Of a stretch of DNA of 60,554 nt, positions 31,824-40,841 are shown piece after piece. The translations under genes and the position numbers were made by a program. The DNA is from Candidatus Gemmiger excrementigallinarum (GTDB lineage Bacteria > Bacillota > Clostridia > Oscillospirales > Ruminococcaceae): positions 1 to 60,554 of the forward strand of contig DXBP01000040.1 of the NCBI GenBank assembly GCA_019116445.1. The letters run 5' to 3'. Position 1 is the stretch's first letter. Each line of letters starts with the position of its first letter. Under the pieces are notes generated by a model. It was not told the origin of the DNA. It was given only the letters and a program-made list of their open reading frames with translations, and did not search any database.

Positions 31824-33260
31824 TCAGACGTTCAGTTCTACTTTCTGACCAATATCCTCGGCATTGGCTGCCAGCACGGGGGCAATAACCTCTTTGAGGT
31901 ATTCCTCCACCTGTTCGGGTGCACGGCCGGTGAAGGCTTCAGGGCTCAGTTCTGCCTCGATCTCCTCGCGGCTCAGGCCAAAAGCGGGGTCGGCTTCCAC
32001 ACGGGCAATCATATCGTTGGGCTTGCCTTCCTGCTTGACCACCGCGGCAGCGGCCACGGCGTGCTCGCGCAGACGCTCGTGCAGTTCCTGACGATCGCCG
32101 CCTTTCTTGACGGCTTTCATCATGATGTTCTCGCTGGCCATGAACGGCAGTTCAGCCATCACGCGGGCGCGGATGACCTTGGGATAAACCACCAGGCCGT
32201 CAGAAACATTCAGCAGAATGTTCAGGATGGCATCAGCGGCCAGGAAGCCTTCCGCCATGGCAATACGCTTGTTGGCAGAGTCGTCCAGGGTACGCTCAAA
32301 CCACTGGGTGCCAGCGGTCATGGCGGGGTTGAGCACGTCCACCATCAGGTAACGGCTCAAGGCGCAGATACGCTCGCAGCGCATGGGGTTGCGCTTGTAA
32401 GGCATGGCGGAAGAACCGATCTGATTTTTCTCAAAGGGTTCTTCCATCTCTTTGAAATTGGCCAGCAACCGGATATCAGTGGCCATCTTCATGGCGCTCT
32501 GGCCAAGGCCTGCCACGGCAGACAGCACATTGTAGTCCACTTTGCGGCTGTAGGTCTGGCCGCAAACCGGTACGACCTTGGCAAAGCCCATCTGTGCACA
32601 GACATCGGCTTCCACAGCCTTCACCTTGGCGGAATCCCCGTTGAACAGCTCCATGAAGCTGGCCTGGGTACCGGTGGTGCCTTTGACGCCGCGCAGCGCC
32701 AGCTGGCTGATCTGATGGTCGATCTCCTCCAGATCCATATACAGCTCGTTCATCCACAGGGTGGCGCGCTTGCCCACGGTGGTCAGCTGGGCTGGCTGAC
32801 AATGGGTGTAGGCCAGGCAGGGCATAGCCTTGTATTCGTCAGCGAACTTGGCCAGGTTTGCCAGCACGCCGATGATCTTTTTGCGGACAAGCTGCAGGGC
32901 TTCCCGCATGATAATCACATCGGTGTTGTCACCCACATAGCAGCTGGTGGCACCCAGATGGATGATGCCTTTTGCCTTGGGGCACTGCAGGCCGTAGGCG
33001 TAGACGTGGCTCATCACGTCATGGCGGACCAGTTTTTCCCGGGCGATGGCATCTTCATAGTTGACGTCATCTTTGTGGGCTTCCAACTCGGCGATCTGTT
33101 CATCGGTGATGGGCAGGCCCTGTTTCTGCTCGGCCTTGGCCAGCGCGATCCACAGTTTGCGCCAGGTGCGGAATTTGTTGTCGTCGGAGAAAATATACTG
33201 CATCTCATCCGAAGCATAGCGGGTGCTGAACGGAGAGATATAGCGGTCATGTTGTGCCAT
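31824..33260 (-). CDS. purB: Adenylosuccinate lyase
   Basis: A 478-residue member of the fumarase/aspartase superfamily that acts twice in purine synthesis, on SAICAR and on adenylosuccinate. HLGATSCYVGDNTD and QIGSSAMPYKRNPMRCERI (the mobile signature loop with catalytic Ser) identify it; THCQPAQLTTVGKR holds the substrate His. AAAGGGA precedes the ATG. It is the promoter-distal gene of the purine run, 15 bases after purL. Confidence 0.96.
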   Translation of the reverse strand: MAQHDRYISPFSTRYASDEMQYIFSDDNKFRTWRKLWIALAKAEQKQGLPITDEQIAELEAHKDDVNYEDAIAREKLVRHDVMSHVYAYGLQCPKAKGIIHLGATSCYVGDNTDVIIMREALQLVRKKIIGVLANLAKFADEYKAMPCLAYTHCQPAQLTTVGKRATLWMNELYMDLEEIDHQISQLALRGVKGTTGTQASFMELFNGDSAKVKAVEADVCAQMGFAKVVPVCGQTYSRKVDYNVLSAVAGLGQSAMKMATDIRLLANFKEMEEPFEKNQIGSSAMPYKRNPMRCERICALSRYLMVDVLNPAMTAGTQWFERTLDDSANKRIAMAEGFLAADAILNILLNVSDGLVVYPKVIRARVMAELPFMASENIMMKAVKKGGDRQELHERLREHAVAAAAVVKQEGKPNDMIARVEADPAFGLSREEIEAELSPEAFTGRAPEQVEEYLKEVIAPVLAANAEDIGQKVELNV

Positions 33261-33275
33261 TGCGAAATCCCTTTC

Positions 33276-36200
33276 TTACAGCTTGAAGTAGTTGACGCCG
33301 CCCTCGAAAATCGGCTGGTACTTGTCACCGGTCACATTCTTGTACAGCTCGTTGGCGGTACGTTCGCTGTGACCCATCTTGCCCAGCACACGGCCATCAG
33401 GGCTGGTGATACCCTCAATAGCCAGCACAGACCCATTGGGGTTGTAGCGCAGGTCCATGGTGGGATGGCAGGTAAGATCCACATACTGGGTGGCAATCTG
33501 GCCGTTGGCGATGAGTTTCTGCAGCAGGTCGTCGTTGCAGACAAAGCGCCCTTCTCCGTGGCTGATGGCAATAAGATGTTCGTCGTTGACATCACATTCG
33601 CTCAGCCAGGGGCTCTTGTTGCTGGCAATGCGGGTACGGACCAGCATACTCTGGTGACGATGAATGGTATTGAAGGTCAGGGTCGGATCGTCCTCGGTGA
33701 TAGGACGGATTTCGCCGTAGGGGACAAGACCCAGCTTGATCAGAGCCTGGAAACCGTTGCAGATGCCCAGGGCCAGACCATCACGCTGATTCAACAGCCG
33801 ATTGACGGCATCAGCCACAGCCGGAGCGCGGAAGAAGGCGGCAATAAACTTGGCAGAACCATCGGGTTCGTCACCACCGGAGAATCCGCCCGGCAGCATC
33901 AGAATCTGGGCTTTGTCCAGTTCCTTCACAAGGGCTTCGCAGCTTTCGGCAACATCCGAGGGGGTCAGGTTTTTCAGGACCAGAATGTGCGGATCGCCAC
34001 CGGCGCGGCGGAAGGCGCGGGCGGTATCGTATTCACAGTTGGTGCCGGGGAACACGGGAATTACAACACGGGGCGTGGCCAGACGCACAGCGGGAGCTAC
34101 ACGATCGGTCATGGCGCACTCGTAGTTCAGTTCCGGTACGGCATCACCCTTTTTGCGGTAGGGGAACACAGGCTCCAGCTTGGATTCCCACAGTTCCTGC
34201 AGACGGGCCAGGTCGATCTTGTTGCCTTCGGCCTCCAGCGTGTAGTCCACGGTGGTAAAGCCCAGGAACTCACCGGCAGCGGGATCCAGCAGTTCCAGGA
34301 TGACGGAACCGTAAGCCGGTTTGAAGAGGTCATTCAGATTCAGGTCATTGCTCAGCTGCAGGCCCACATGGTTGCCGACGCACATCTTGAACAGCGTCTC
34401 AGCCACACCGCCGTAACCGGGGGTGGCAGCAGCCAGCACCTTGCCCTCATCGATCATCTGCTCTACCGTTTTGTAGATGGAAAGCAGGCTGGCGATTTCA
34501 GGCAGGCCGTCTTTGTACTGCGGGCGCAGCAGTACCACAGAGCTGTTGGCTTTCTTGAACTCTGCACTCTGCACATCCTTGACGTTACCAATAGCGGTGG
34601 CGAAGCTCACCAGTGTGGGCGGTACGTCCAGTCCCTCAAAGCTGCCGGACATGGAATCCTTGCCGCCGATGGACGCGATGCCAAGGCCCATCTGGGCATC
34701 CAGGGCACCCAGCAGAGCAGCCAGCGGTTTGCCCCAGCGGGTGGGATCATCGTTCATGTGCTCGAAGTACTCCTGGAACGTCAGGTACATATCCTCGTGG
34801 TGGAAACCGGCGCAAACCAGTTTGGTCACGCTTTCCACCACGGCCAGGTACGCACCGCGGTAGGGGTCAGCTTCGGTGAGATAGGGGTTGAAGCCCCAGG
34901 CCATACCCGAGCAGGTGGTGGTTTCACCGTCAACGGGCAGTTTGGCGGCCATCGCCATGGTGGGGGTCAGCTGGTATTTGCCGCCGTAGGGCATCAGTAC
35001 CGTGGCCGCACCGATGGTGGAGTCAAAGCGTTCGCCCAGACCCTTCTGGCTGCAGACGTTCAGGTCGGAAACCAGGTTCTCCATCTTCTCCTCGAAGGTG
35101 GAACCGGCCCACTGGGGCTGCCACACATGACCGGGCAGAATGTGGACATTGGCATGACGTTCGGCGCCGTTGGAGTTCAGGAATTCACGGGACAGGTCAA
35201 CAATGGCCTTGCCGTTCCAGATCTCGCGCATACGCTTTTCTTCGGTGACCGTAGCCACAATGGTGGCTTCCAGGTTTTCCTCATGTGCGTAGCCGATAAA
35301 GGTTTCTGCATCTTCGGCAGCCACAGCCACAGCCATGCGCTCCTGGCTTTCACTGATAGCCAGTTCGGTGCCGTCCAGACCCTCGTACTTCTTGGTAACC
35401 TTGTTCAGGTCGATGCGCAGACCGTCAGCCAGTTCGCCGATGGCAACGGAAACACCGCCGGCGCCGAAGTCGTTGCAGCGTTTGATCAGGCGGCAGGCAT
35501 CCTCACGGCGGAACAGCCGCTGCAGTTTGCGCTCGATGGGGGCGTTGCCTTTCTGAACTTCAGCGCCGCATGTTTCCAGGCTGGTGAGTTTGTGGGCCTT
35601 GGAGGAACCGGTGGCACCGCCGATGCCGTCGCGGCCGGTACGGCCGCCCAACAGGATGACCACGTCACCGGGGGCGGGCTCTTCGCGGCGGACATGGCTG
35701 GCCGGGGTAGCACCGACGACGGCGCCGATTTCCATGCGCTTGGCCACATAGCCGGGGTGATAGAGTTCGGAAACCTGGCCGGTAGCCAGACCGATCTGGT
35801 TGCCGTAGCTGGAATAACCGGCAGCGGCGGTGGTAACGAGCTTGCGCTGGGGCAGCTTGCCGGACATCGTTTCGGAAACCGGTTTCAACGGATCACCGGC
35901 ACCGGTAACGCGCATGGCCTGGTAGACATAGCTGCGGCCGGACAGGGGATCGCGGATGGCACCGCCGATACAGGTGGCAGCACCGCCGAAGGGTTCGATC
36001 TCGGTGGGATGGTTGTGGGTTTCGTTTTTGAAGAGGAACAGCCAATCCTGCTGTTCGCCGTCCACATCACACTTGATCTTGACAGTGCAGGCGTTGATTT
36101 CTTCGCTCTCGTCCAGGTTTTTCAGGATGCCGCGCTGCTTCAGCGCCTTGGCGCCGATGGTGGCGCAGTCCATCAGAGTGCGGTTCTTTTTGTCCCGGCC

Positions 36201-36962
36201 GGTTTCCTCACGGAGTGCCATGTACCGGTCAAAAGCTGCCTGAACCAGCTCGTCGTCGATCTTCACGTCGTCCAGGATCGTACCGAAGGTGGTGTGACGG
36301 CAGTGGTCAGACCAGTAGGTGTCGATCAGGCGAATTTCGGTGATAGTGGGATCACGATGCTCGCTCTTGAAGTAATCCTGGCAGAAGACGATGTCGGCAT
36401 GGTCCATAGCCAGACCCTTTTCGGTGCGGAACGTTTCCAAAGCGGCATCATCCAGCGCGGTGAAGCCTTCCAGAGTTTCCACTTCAGTGGGAATGGCAAA
36501 CTCCATCTTAAGAGTTTCGCGGGTGTCAAGGCTGGCTTCCCGGGCTTCCACAGGGTTAATGACATATTTCTTGATAGCGGCCAGATCGTCTTCCGTCAGG
36601 TCGCCGTCCAGCAGGTAGACGCGGGCGCTGCGTACATCGGGACGCTCACCCTGGCTCAGCAGCTGGATACACTGGCTGGCAGAATCGGCGCGCTGATCAA
36701 ACTGACCGGGCAGGTACTCCACCGCGAACACGGTGGAAGCGGTGGGCAGTTCGGTGTAGGTTACATCCACAGGAGGCTCGCTGAACACTGTGGGAATCGC
36801 CTGGTTGAACAGCGCTTCGTCGATGCCTTCCACGTCGTAACGGTTGATCAGCCGCAAACCCTTCAGCCGGGTGATACCCAGCAGGTCTACCAGCTCATGG
36901 AACAGGCCCTGGGCTTCGCCGTCGAAGCCGGGCTTCTTCTCAACATAAATGCGATATACCAT
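33276..36962 (-). CDS. purL: Phosphoribosylformylglycinamidine synthase, single-chain
   Basis: A 1228-residue fused FGAM synthase, combining the PurS-like N-terminus, the two PurL synthase halves and a C-terminal class I glutaminase. Seen: TYWSDHCRHTTFGTIL and FKNETHNHPTEIEPFGGAATCIGGAIRD (FGAM synthase core, about 215-330), GKDSMSGSFE in the second half, and GTNCEYDTARAFRRAGG then GICNGFQ with nucleophile Cys1068 and SHGEGRF (His, Glu) in the glutaminase. Unlike Bacillus, which uses separate purS, purQ and purL, no separate subunits are present. It releases FGAM for PurM. Confidence 0.96.
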   Translation of the reverse strand: MVYRIYVEKKPGFDGEAQGLFHELVDLLGITRLKGLRLINRYDVEGIDEALFNQAIPTVFSEPPVDVTYTELPTASTVFAVEYLPGQFDQRADSASQCIQLLSQGERPDVRSARVYLLDGDLTEDDLAAIKKYVINPVEAREASLDTRETLKMEFAIPTEVETLEGFTALDDAALETFRTEKGLAMDHADIVFCQDYFKSEHRDPTITEIRLIDTYWSDHCRHTTFGTILDDVKIDDELVQAAFDRYMALREETGRDKKNRTLMDCATIGAKALKQRGILKNLDESEEINACTVKIKCDVDGEQQDWLFLFKNETHNHPTEIEPFGGAATCIGGAIRDPLSGRSYVYQAMRVTGAGDPLKPVSETMSGKLPQRKLVTTAAAGYSSYGNQIGLATGQVSELYHPGYVAKRMEIGAVVGATPASHVRREEPAPGDVVILLGGRTGRDGIGGATGSSKAHKLTSLETCGAEVQKGNAPIERKLQRLFRREDACRLIKRCNDFGAGGVSVAIGELADGLRIDLNKVTKKYEGLDGTELAISESQERMAVAVAAEDAETFIGYAHEENLEATIVATVTEEKRMREIWNGKAIVDLSREFLNSNGAERHANVHILPGHVWQPQWAGSTFEEKMENLVSDLNVCSQKGLGERFDSTIGAATVLMPYGGKYQLTPTMAMAAKLPVDGETTTCSGMAWGFNPYLTEADPYRGAYLAVVESVTKLVCAGFHHEDMYLTFQEYFEHMNDDPTRWGKPLAALLGALDAQMGLGIASIGGKDSMSGSFEGLDVPPTLVSFATAIGNVKDVQSAEFKKANSSVVLLRPQYKDGLPEIASLLSIYKTVEQMIDEGKVLAAATPGYGGVAETLFKMCVGNHVGLQLSNDLNLNDLFKPAYGSVILELLDPAAGEFLGFTTVDYTLEAEGNKIDLARLQELWESKLEPVFPYRKKGDAVPELNYECAMTDRVAPAVRLATPRVVIPVFPGTNCEYDTARAFRRAGGDPHILVLKNLTPSDVAESCEALVKELDKAQILMLPGGFSGGDEPDGSAKFIAAFFRAPAVADAVNRLLNQRDGLALGICNGFQALIKLGLVPYGEIRPITEDDPTLTFNTIHRHQSMLVRTRIASNKSPWLSECDVNDEHLIAISHGEGRFVCNDDLLQKLIANGQIATQYVDLTCHPTMDLRYNPNGSVLAIEGITSPDGRVLGKMGHSERTANELYKNVTGDKYQPIFEGGVNYFKL

Positions 36963-36977
36963 TATATTGCCTCCCGG

Positions 36978-38264
36978 TTACTGCATGGCAGCCAGTGCAC
37001 GGGCACCGATGTCGCTGCGTTTGTGCAGTTTATCAAAATGGATGTTTTCGCTGGCGGCGTAGGCACTCTTCAGAGCCTCTGCCAGTGTGTCGGCGGTAGC
37101 TGTCACACCCAGCACGCGGCCACCACTGGTGACCAGGACGCCGTCCTTAAGAGCGGTACCGGCGTGGTAAACCGTTACGCCGGCGCAGTCGGGCAGCTGT
37201 CCTTCGGTCAGACCGGTGATCTCTTTACCTTTTTCGTAGGAGAGGGGATACCCGCCGCTGGCCAGAATGACACAGGCAGCAGCCCCGTCCCGGAACTTCA
37301 CCTCGGTTTCGGCCAGGGTGCCGTTGGTGGTGGCCTGCATAACGGTCAACAGATCACTTTCCAGCAGAGGCAGCACTACCTGAGTTTCCGGGTCGCCGAA
37401 ACGGCAGTTGTACTCGATGACCTTGGGACCGTCGGGGGTCAGCATCAGGCCGAAATAAAGGCAACCCTTAAAGGGGCAGCCTTCCGCCTGCATGGCGGCC
37501 ACTGTGGGCAGGAAGATTTCCTTCATGCAGCGGTCGGCCACTTCCTGGGTGTAGTAGGGGTTGGGAGCTACGGTACCCATACCGCCGGTATTCAGTCCCT
37601 GATCGCCGTCCAGAGCACGCTTGTGGTCCATGCTGGATACCATGGGCTTGACAGTCTTGCCATCGCAGAAAGAAAGAACGCTCACTTCGGGGCCGGTGAG
37701 GAATTCTTCGACAACCACGTGGTTGCCGGAAGCGCCGAACTTTTTGTCCAGCATGATCTCCTTGACGCCGGCCACCACGTCCTCGTGATTCTGGCAAATC
37801 AGAACACCCTTGCCCAGAGCCAGACCGTCGGCTTTGATGACAACGGGATATTTGTTTTTACTCTCCACATACTCGATCACCTTGGCGGGATCGTCGAAGA
37901 CCGCGTAATCGGCGGTGGGAATGCCGTATTTCTGCATCAGGTTCTTGCTGAACACTTTGCTGGCTTCAATGCGGGCCGCCGCCTTATCGGGGCCGAAAGC
38001 CGGGATGCCTACGGCAGCCAGGGCGTCCACCATACCCAATGCCAGGGGATCGTCCTGGGCCACGACCACATAGTCAAAGGCTTCTTCTTTAGCAAAAGCT
38101 ACCATGGCGTCTACATCGGTGGCGGAAATCGCCTTACAGTGAGCGTCATAGCTGATGCCGCCGTTGCCGGGGGCGCACCAGATCTCGGTGCACTGGGGAC
38201 TTTGTTTCAGCGCGCGGATGATGGCGTGTTCGCGCCCGCCGCCGCCTACAACGAGAATTTTCAT
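36978..38264 (-). CDS. purD: Phosphoribosylamine-glycine ligase
   Basis: A 428-residue ATP-grasp ligase, second step of the pathway. MKILVVGGGGREHAIIRAL is the family N-terminus and sets the start at 38264, with AAAGGAG eight bases upstream. EEFLTGPEVSVLSFCDGK and YNCRFGDPETQVVLPLLESD (ATP-grasp metal site) are visible. Ends 15 bases before purL begins. Confidence 0.96.
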   Translation of the reverse strand: MKILVVGGGGREHAIIRALKQSPQCTEIWCAPGNGGISYDAHCKAISATDVDAMVAFAKEEAFDYVVVAQDDPLALGMVDALAAVGIPAFGPDKAAARIEASKVFSKNLMQKYGIPTADYAVFDDPAKVIEYVESKNKYPVVIKADGLALGKGVLICQNHEDVVAGVKEIMLDKKFGASGNHVVVEEFLTGPEVSVLSFCDGKTVKPMVSSMDHKRALDGDQGLNTGGMGTVAPNPYYTQEVADRCMKEIFLPTVAAMQAEGCPFKGCLYFGLMLTPDGPKVIEYNCRFGDPETQVVLPLLESDLLTVMQATTNGTLAETEVKFRDGAAACVILASGGYPLSYEKGKEITGLTEGQLPDCAGVTVYHAGTALKDGVLVTSGGRVLGVTATADTLAEALKSAYAASENIHFDKLHKRSDIGARALAAMQ

Positions 38265-38288
38265 ACTAAACTCCTTTGACAGCACAAC

Positions 38289-38316
38289 TGCCCGCGACGA
38301 AAAAACGCCGCAGGCA
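38289..38316 (-). other. Hairpin in the gap upstream of purD
   Basis: An 11-bp stem (38289-38299 with 38306-38316) with an all-T loop on the minus strand (A300-A305 on plus). There is no T run after it in the direction of transcription, so it is not a terminator. It lies 25 bases before the purD ATG, close to the ribosome site. Confidence 0.55.
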
Positions 38317-38327
38317 AGTGCGATTTT

Positions 38328-39509
38328 TTAGTGATGGAACAGCCGGATACCGCAGAAGGCCATGGCAATGCCGTAACGGTTGCAGGTATCAATGACCTGC
38401 TGGTCGCGGATGGAACCACCGGGCTGCACAATAGCGGTCACGCCGCTGCGGCGGGCGCGCTCGATGTTGTCGCCAAAGGGGAAGAAGGCATCACTGCCCA
38501 GGGAAACGCCGGTGACCTGATCCAGCCAGGCACGCTTTTCCTCCGCGGTGAGGGGCGCGGGCTTTTCGGTGAAGGTTTCGGCCCAGACATCGTCAGCAAT
38601 GACATCCTCCGGCGTGTCACCGATGTAAACGTCAATGGCGTTGTCGCGGTTGGGCTTGGACAGGTCATCACGGAAGGGAAGATTCAGCACTTTGGGCATG
38701 TGACGCAGCTGCCAGTTGTCGGCTTTCTGGCCGGCCAGGCGGGTGCAGTGCACGCGGCTCTGCTGCCCGGCGCCCACACCGATGGTCTGACCGCCCTGCA
38801 CGTAGCAGACGCTGTTGGACTGGGTGTATTTCAGCACGATCAGGCTGATGATCAGGTCACGGCGCTGATCGGCGCTGATATCCTTGTTTTCGGTAACGAT
38901 GTTCATGAGCATCGTTTCGTTGGAAATCTCCAGATCCTGACGACCCTGTTCGAAGGTGACGCCAAAGACGGTGCGGCTCTCCAGGGGAGAGGGCTCGTAG
39001 TTCGGGTCAATGGCCACAATGTTGTAGTTGCCCTTTTTCTTGGACTTGAGCACTTCCAGGGCATCGGCGTCATAGCCGGGGGCGATGATGCCGTCGCTGA
39101 CTTCGTGCTGGATCAGCTTGGCGGTGGACAGATCGCAAACATCAGACAGGGCGATCCAGTCACCGAAGCTGGACATACGGTCAGCACCGCGGGCGCGGGC
39201 ATAGGCGCAAGCCAGGGGACTCAGTTCCGTATCGGCGTCGATGTGATACATGGCCCGCAGGGTATCGTCCAGGGGCAGACCGATGGCCGCACCGGCAGGG
39301 GAAACATGCTTGAAGCTGGCCGCCGCCGGCATGCCCAGGGCCTTTTTCAGGTCCCGCACCAGCTGCCAGGAGTTAAAAGCGTCCAGGAAATTGATGTAGC
39401 CGGGCTTGCCGTTGAGAATCTCTACCGGCAGTTCGGCGTCGCCCTGCATATAGATGCGGGCAGGCTTCTGGTTGGGGTTGGTACCGTATTTCAGCTGAAA
39501 TTCTTTCAT
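38328..39509 (-). CDS. AICAR formyltransferase (stand-alone, PurH C-terminal-like)
   Basis: A 393-residue protein homologous only to the transformylase half of PurH; the N-terminal cyclohydrolase (MGS-like) domain is missing. It moves formyl from 10-formyl-THF to AICAR, giving FAICAR. Seen: LKYGTNPNQKPARIY, AAASFKHVSPAGAAIGLPL (Lys-His of the active site), ADRMSSFGDW, SNSVCYVQGGQTIGVGAGQQSRVHC and SDAFFPFGDNIERA. The next gene upstream encodes a PurO cyclohydrolase that would complete the step. The length is normal for the stand-alone clostridial form. Confidence 0.93.
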   Translation of the reverse strand: MKEFQLKYGTNPNQKPARIYMQGDAELPVEILNGKPGYINFLDAFNSWQLVRDLKKALGMPAAASFKHVSPAGAAIGLPLDDTLRAMYHIDADTELSPLACAYARARGADRMSSFGDWIALSDVCDLSTAKLIQHEVSDGIIAPGYDADALEVLKSKKKGNYNIVAIDPNYEPSPLESRTVFGVTFEQGRQDLEISNETMLMNIVTENKDISADQRRDLIISLIVLKYTQSNSVCYVQGGQTIGVGAGQQSRVHCTRLAGQKADNWQLRHMPKVLNLPFRDDLSKPNRDNAIDVYIGDTPEDVIADDVWAETFTEKPAPLTAEEKRAWLDQVTGVSLGSDAFFPFGDNIERARRSGVTAIVQPGGSIRDQQVIDTCNRYGIAMAFCGIRLFHH

Positions 39510-39512
39510 GGA

Positions 39513-40244
39513 TTAACCCTCCACCGCATTGTATTTGTTCAGGATAACATCTTCGTAGTCGCCGGTTTCCAGCGTGATGGTACGCACGAACAGGCTGACT
39601 TTGTTGTCCTCGTTCAGGGATTCCCACAGTTTGCCGGCGAATTCTGCGCCGTCGTTTTCATCAATGGAAACGCGCATGGGCTCACCTGCGTAGCTGGGAA
39701 TCGGGGCACCATTTTTCTGGTAGGTGCTGATGAAGTGGCCTTCACCCGCCACGGGCTGGGGATAGTCGAAGGTCTGGCGCTGTACGCTGGCGGCGTTGCC
39801 CTCGCAGCTTTTGACGATGGACAACTTGTAGGCACCGCCGCGCATATCCACCACACCGGAGATACGCGGCGTGAAATTGGGGGCGTCATCCTCGTAGGTG
39901 CGGGTGGCCAGAGCAGCTTCAAAGCTGTAGCCGGGGAAGAGGTTCTCGTTCATGAAATGAGCGATGGTATCGGTCTGGTCACCGTTGGTGACGACCGTTG
40001 TCTCCCGCAGGGTCAGCACGGCGTTGTAGATGATCAGATGCGGATCTTCCAGCTTGGCCGGGTCAGCAGCCACGGTGCGGATGCCGCCGGGAATGGCTTC
40101 AAACACGCGGTTGCGGCTGTTGGCGCTGCGCCCCATGATCCAGTAGGCAATGACGGCTTTCTGGCCGTCAGGGGTAAGGCCCAGCACAATGCCGCGGCCG
40201 GGATACTCGTTGCCGGAAAGATATTTGTACAGATTTTTTTTCAT
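39513..40244 (-). CDS. purO: IMP cyclohydrolase, PurO-type
   Basis: A 243-residue protein of the PurO/IMP cyclohydrolase family (first known from archaea), which closes FAICAR to IMP and is unrelated to the PurH N-terminal domain. It starts LYKYLSGNEYPGRGIVLGLT and has AYWIMGRSANSRNRVF, LIIYNAVLTLRETTVVTNGDQTDTI and TPRISGVVDM. It lies three bases upstream of the AICAR formyltransferase gene, so the two terminal reactions are encoded side by side by separate proteins. Confidence 0.9.
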   Translation of the reverse strand: MKKNLYKYLSGNEYPGRGIVLGLTPDGQKAVIAYWIMGRSANSRNRVFEAIPGGIRTVAADPAKLEDPHLIIYNAVLTLRETTVVTNGDQTDTIAHFMNENLFPGYSFEAALATRTYEDDAPNFTPRISGVVDMRGGAYKLSIVKSCEGNAASVQRQTFDYPQPVAGEGHFISTYQKNGAPIPSYAGEPMRVSIDENDGAEFAGKLWESLNEDNKVSLFVRTITLETGDYEDVILNKYNAVEG

Positions 40245-40247
40245 TGC

Positions 40248-40841
40248 TTATACCTCATCGTTGCAAACCATAGCCAGGGCCTTTGGCAGCAGCTTCCATT
40301 CCGCTTCCACCATCACGCGCTTCTGCAGCACTTCCGGGGTGTCGCCGGGTTCTACGGCCACAGCCTTTTGCAAAAGGATAGGGCCACCGTCACATTCCTC
40401 GTTGACCAGATGCACGGTGGCACCGGTCACTTTCACGCCCCGGGCCAGTGCAGCTTCATGGACACGCAGGCCGTAGAAGCCGGGGCCGCAGAAGCTGGGG
40501 ATCAGGCTGGGGTGCACATTGAGAATACGGTTGCGATAGGCCTCGATGACACGGGAACCAAGCACCGAGAGAAAACCAGCCAGAACCACTACGTCAATCT
40601 GATGGCTTTGCAGGGTGTCCAGCAAGGCCGCGTCAAAAGCGTCGCTGTCGGCATATTCCTTGCGGGCTACCACTACGCCTTCTACGCCGAAATTGGCTGC
40701 CCGTTCCAGCGCATAGACACCGGGTTTGCTGGCAACCACCAGTACAATCTTGCCGCCCGGGTTTTCGCCCCGGGCTTCACTTTCCAGCAAAGCCTGCAAG
40801 TTAGTGCCGCCGCCGGAAACCAGTACCGCTACACGCTTCAT
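40248..40841 (-). CDS. purN: Phosphoribosylglycinamide formyltransferase
   Basis: A 197-residue folate-dependent GAR transformylase. AVLVSGGGTNLQALLE is the phosphate loop; NRILNVHPSLIPSFCGPGFYGLRVHEAAL contains the catalytic Asn-His-Ser context, and VNEECDGGPILLQ the catalytic Asp. It uses 10-formyl-THF, the product of the fhs enzyme encoded at 45779-47440. The start overlaps purM by four bases. Confidence 0.96.
   Translation of the reverse strand: MKRVAVLVSGGGTNLQALLESEARGENPGGKIVLVVASKPGVYALERAANFGVEGVVVARKEYADSDAFDAALLDTLQSHQIDVVVLAGFLSVLGSRVIEAYRNRILNVHPSLIPSFCGPGFYGLRVHEAALARGVKVTGATVHLVNEECDGGPILLQKAVAVEPGDTPEVLQKRVMVEAEWKLLPKALAMVCNDEV

Noticed and set aside
31506-38279. Very long plus-strand open frame opposite purB-purL-purD
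   Set aside because: It spans three convincing genes and their gaps in antisense, with low-complexity His/Gln/Gly-rich translation, and is explained by avoidance of TTA, CTA and TCA codons. Kept only as a codon-bias observation.
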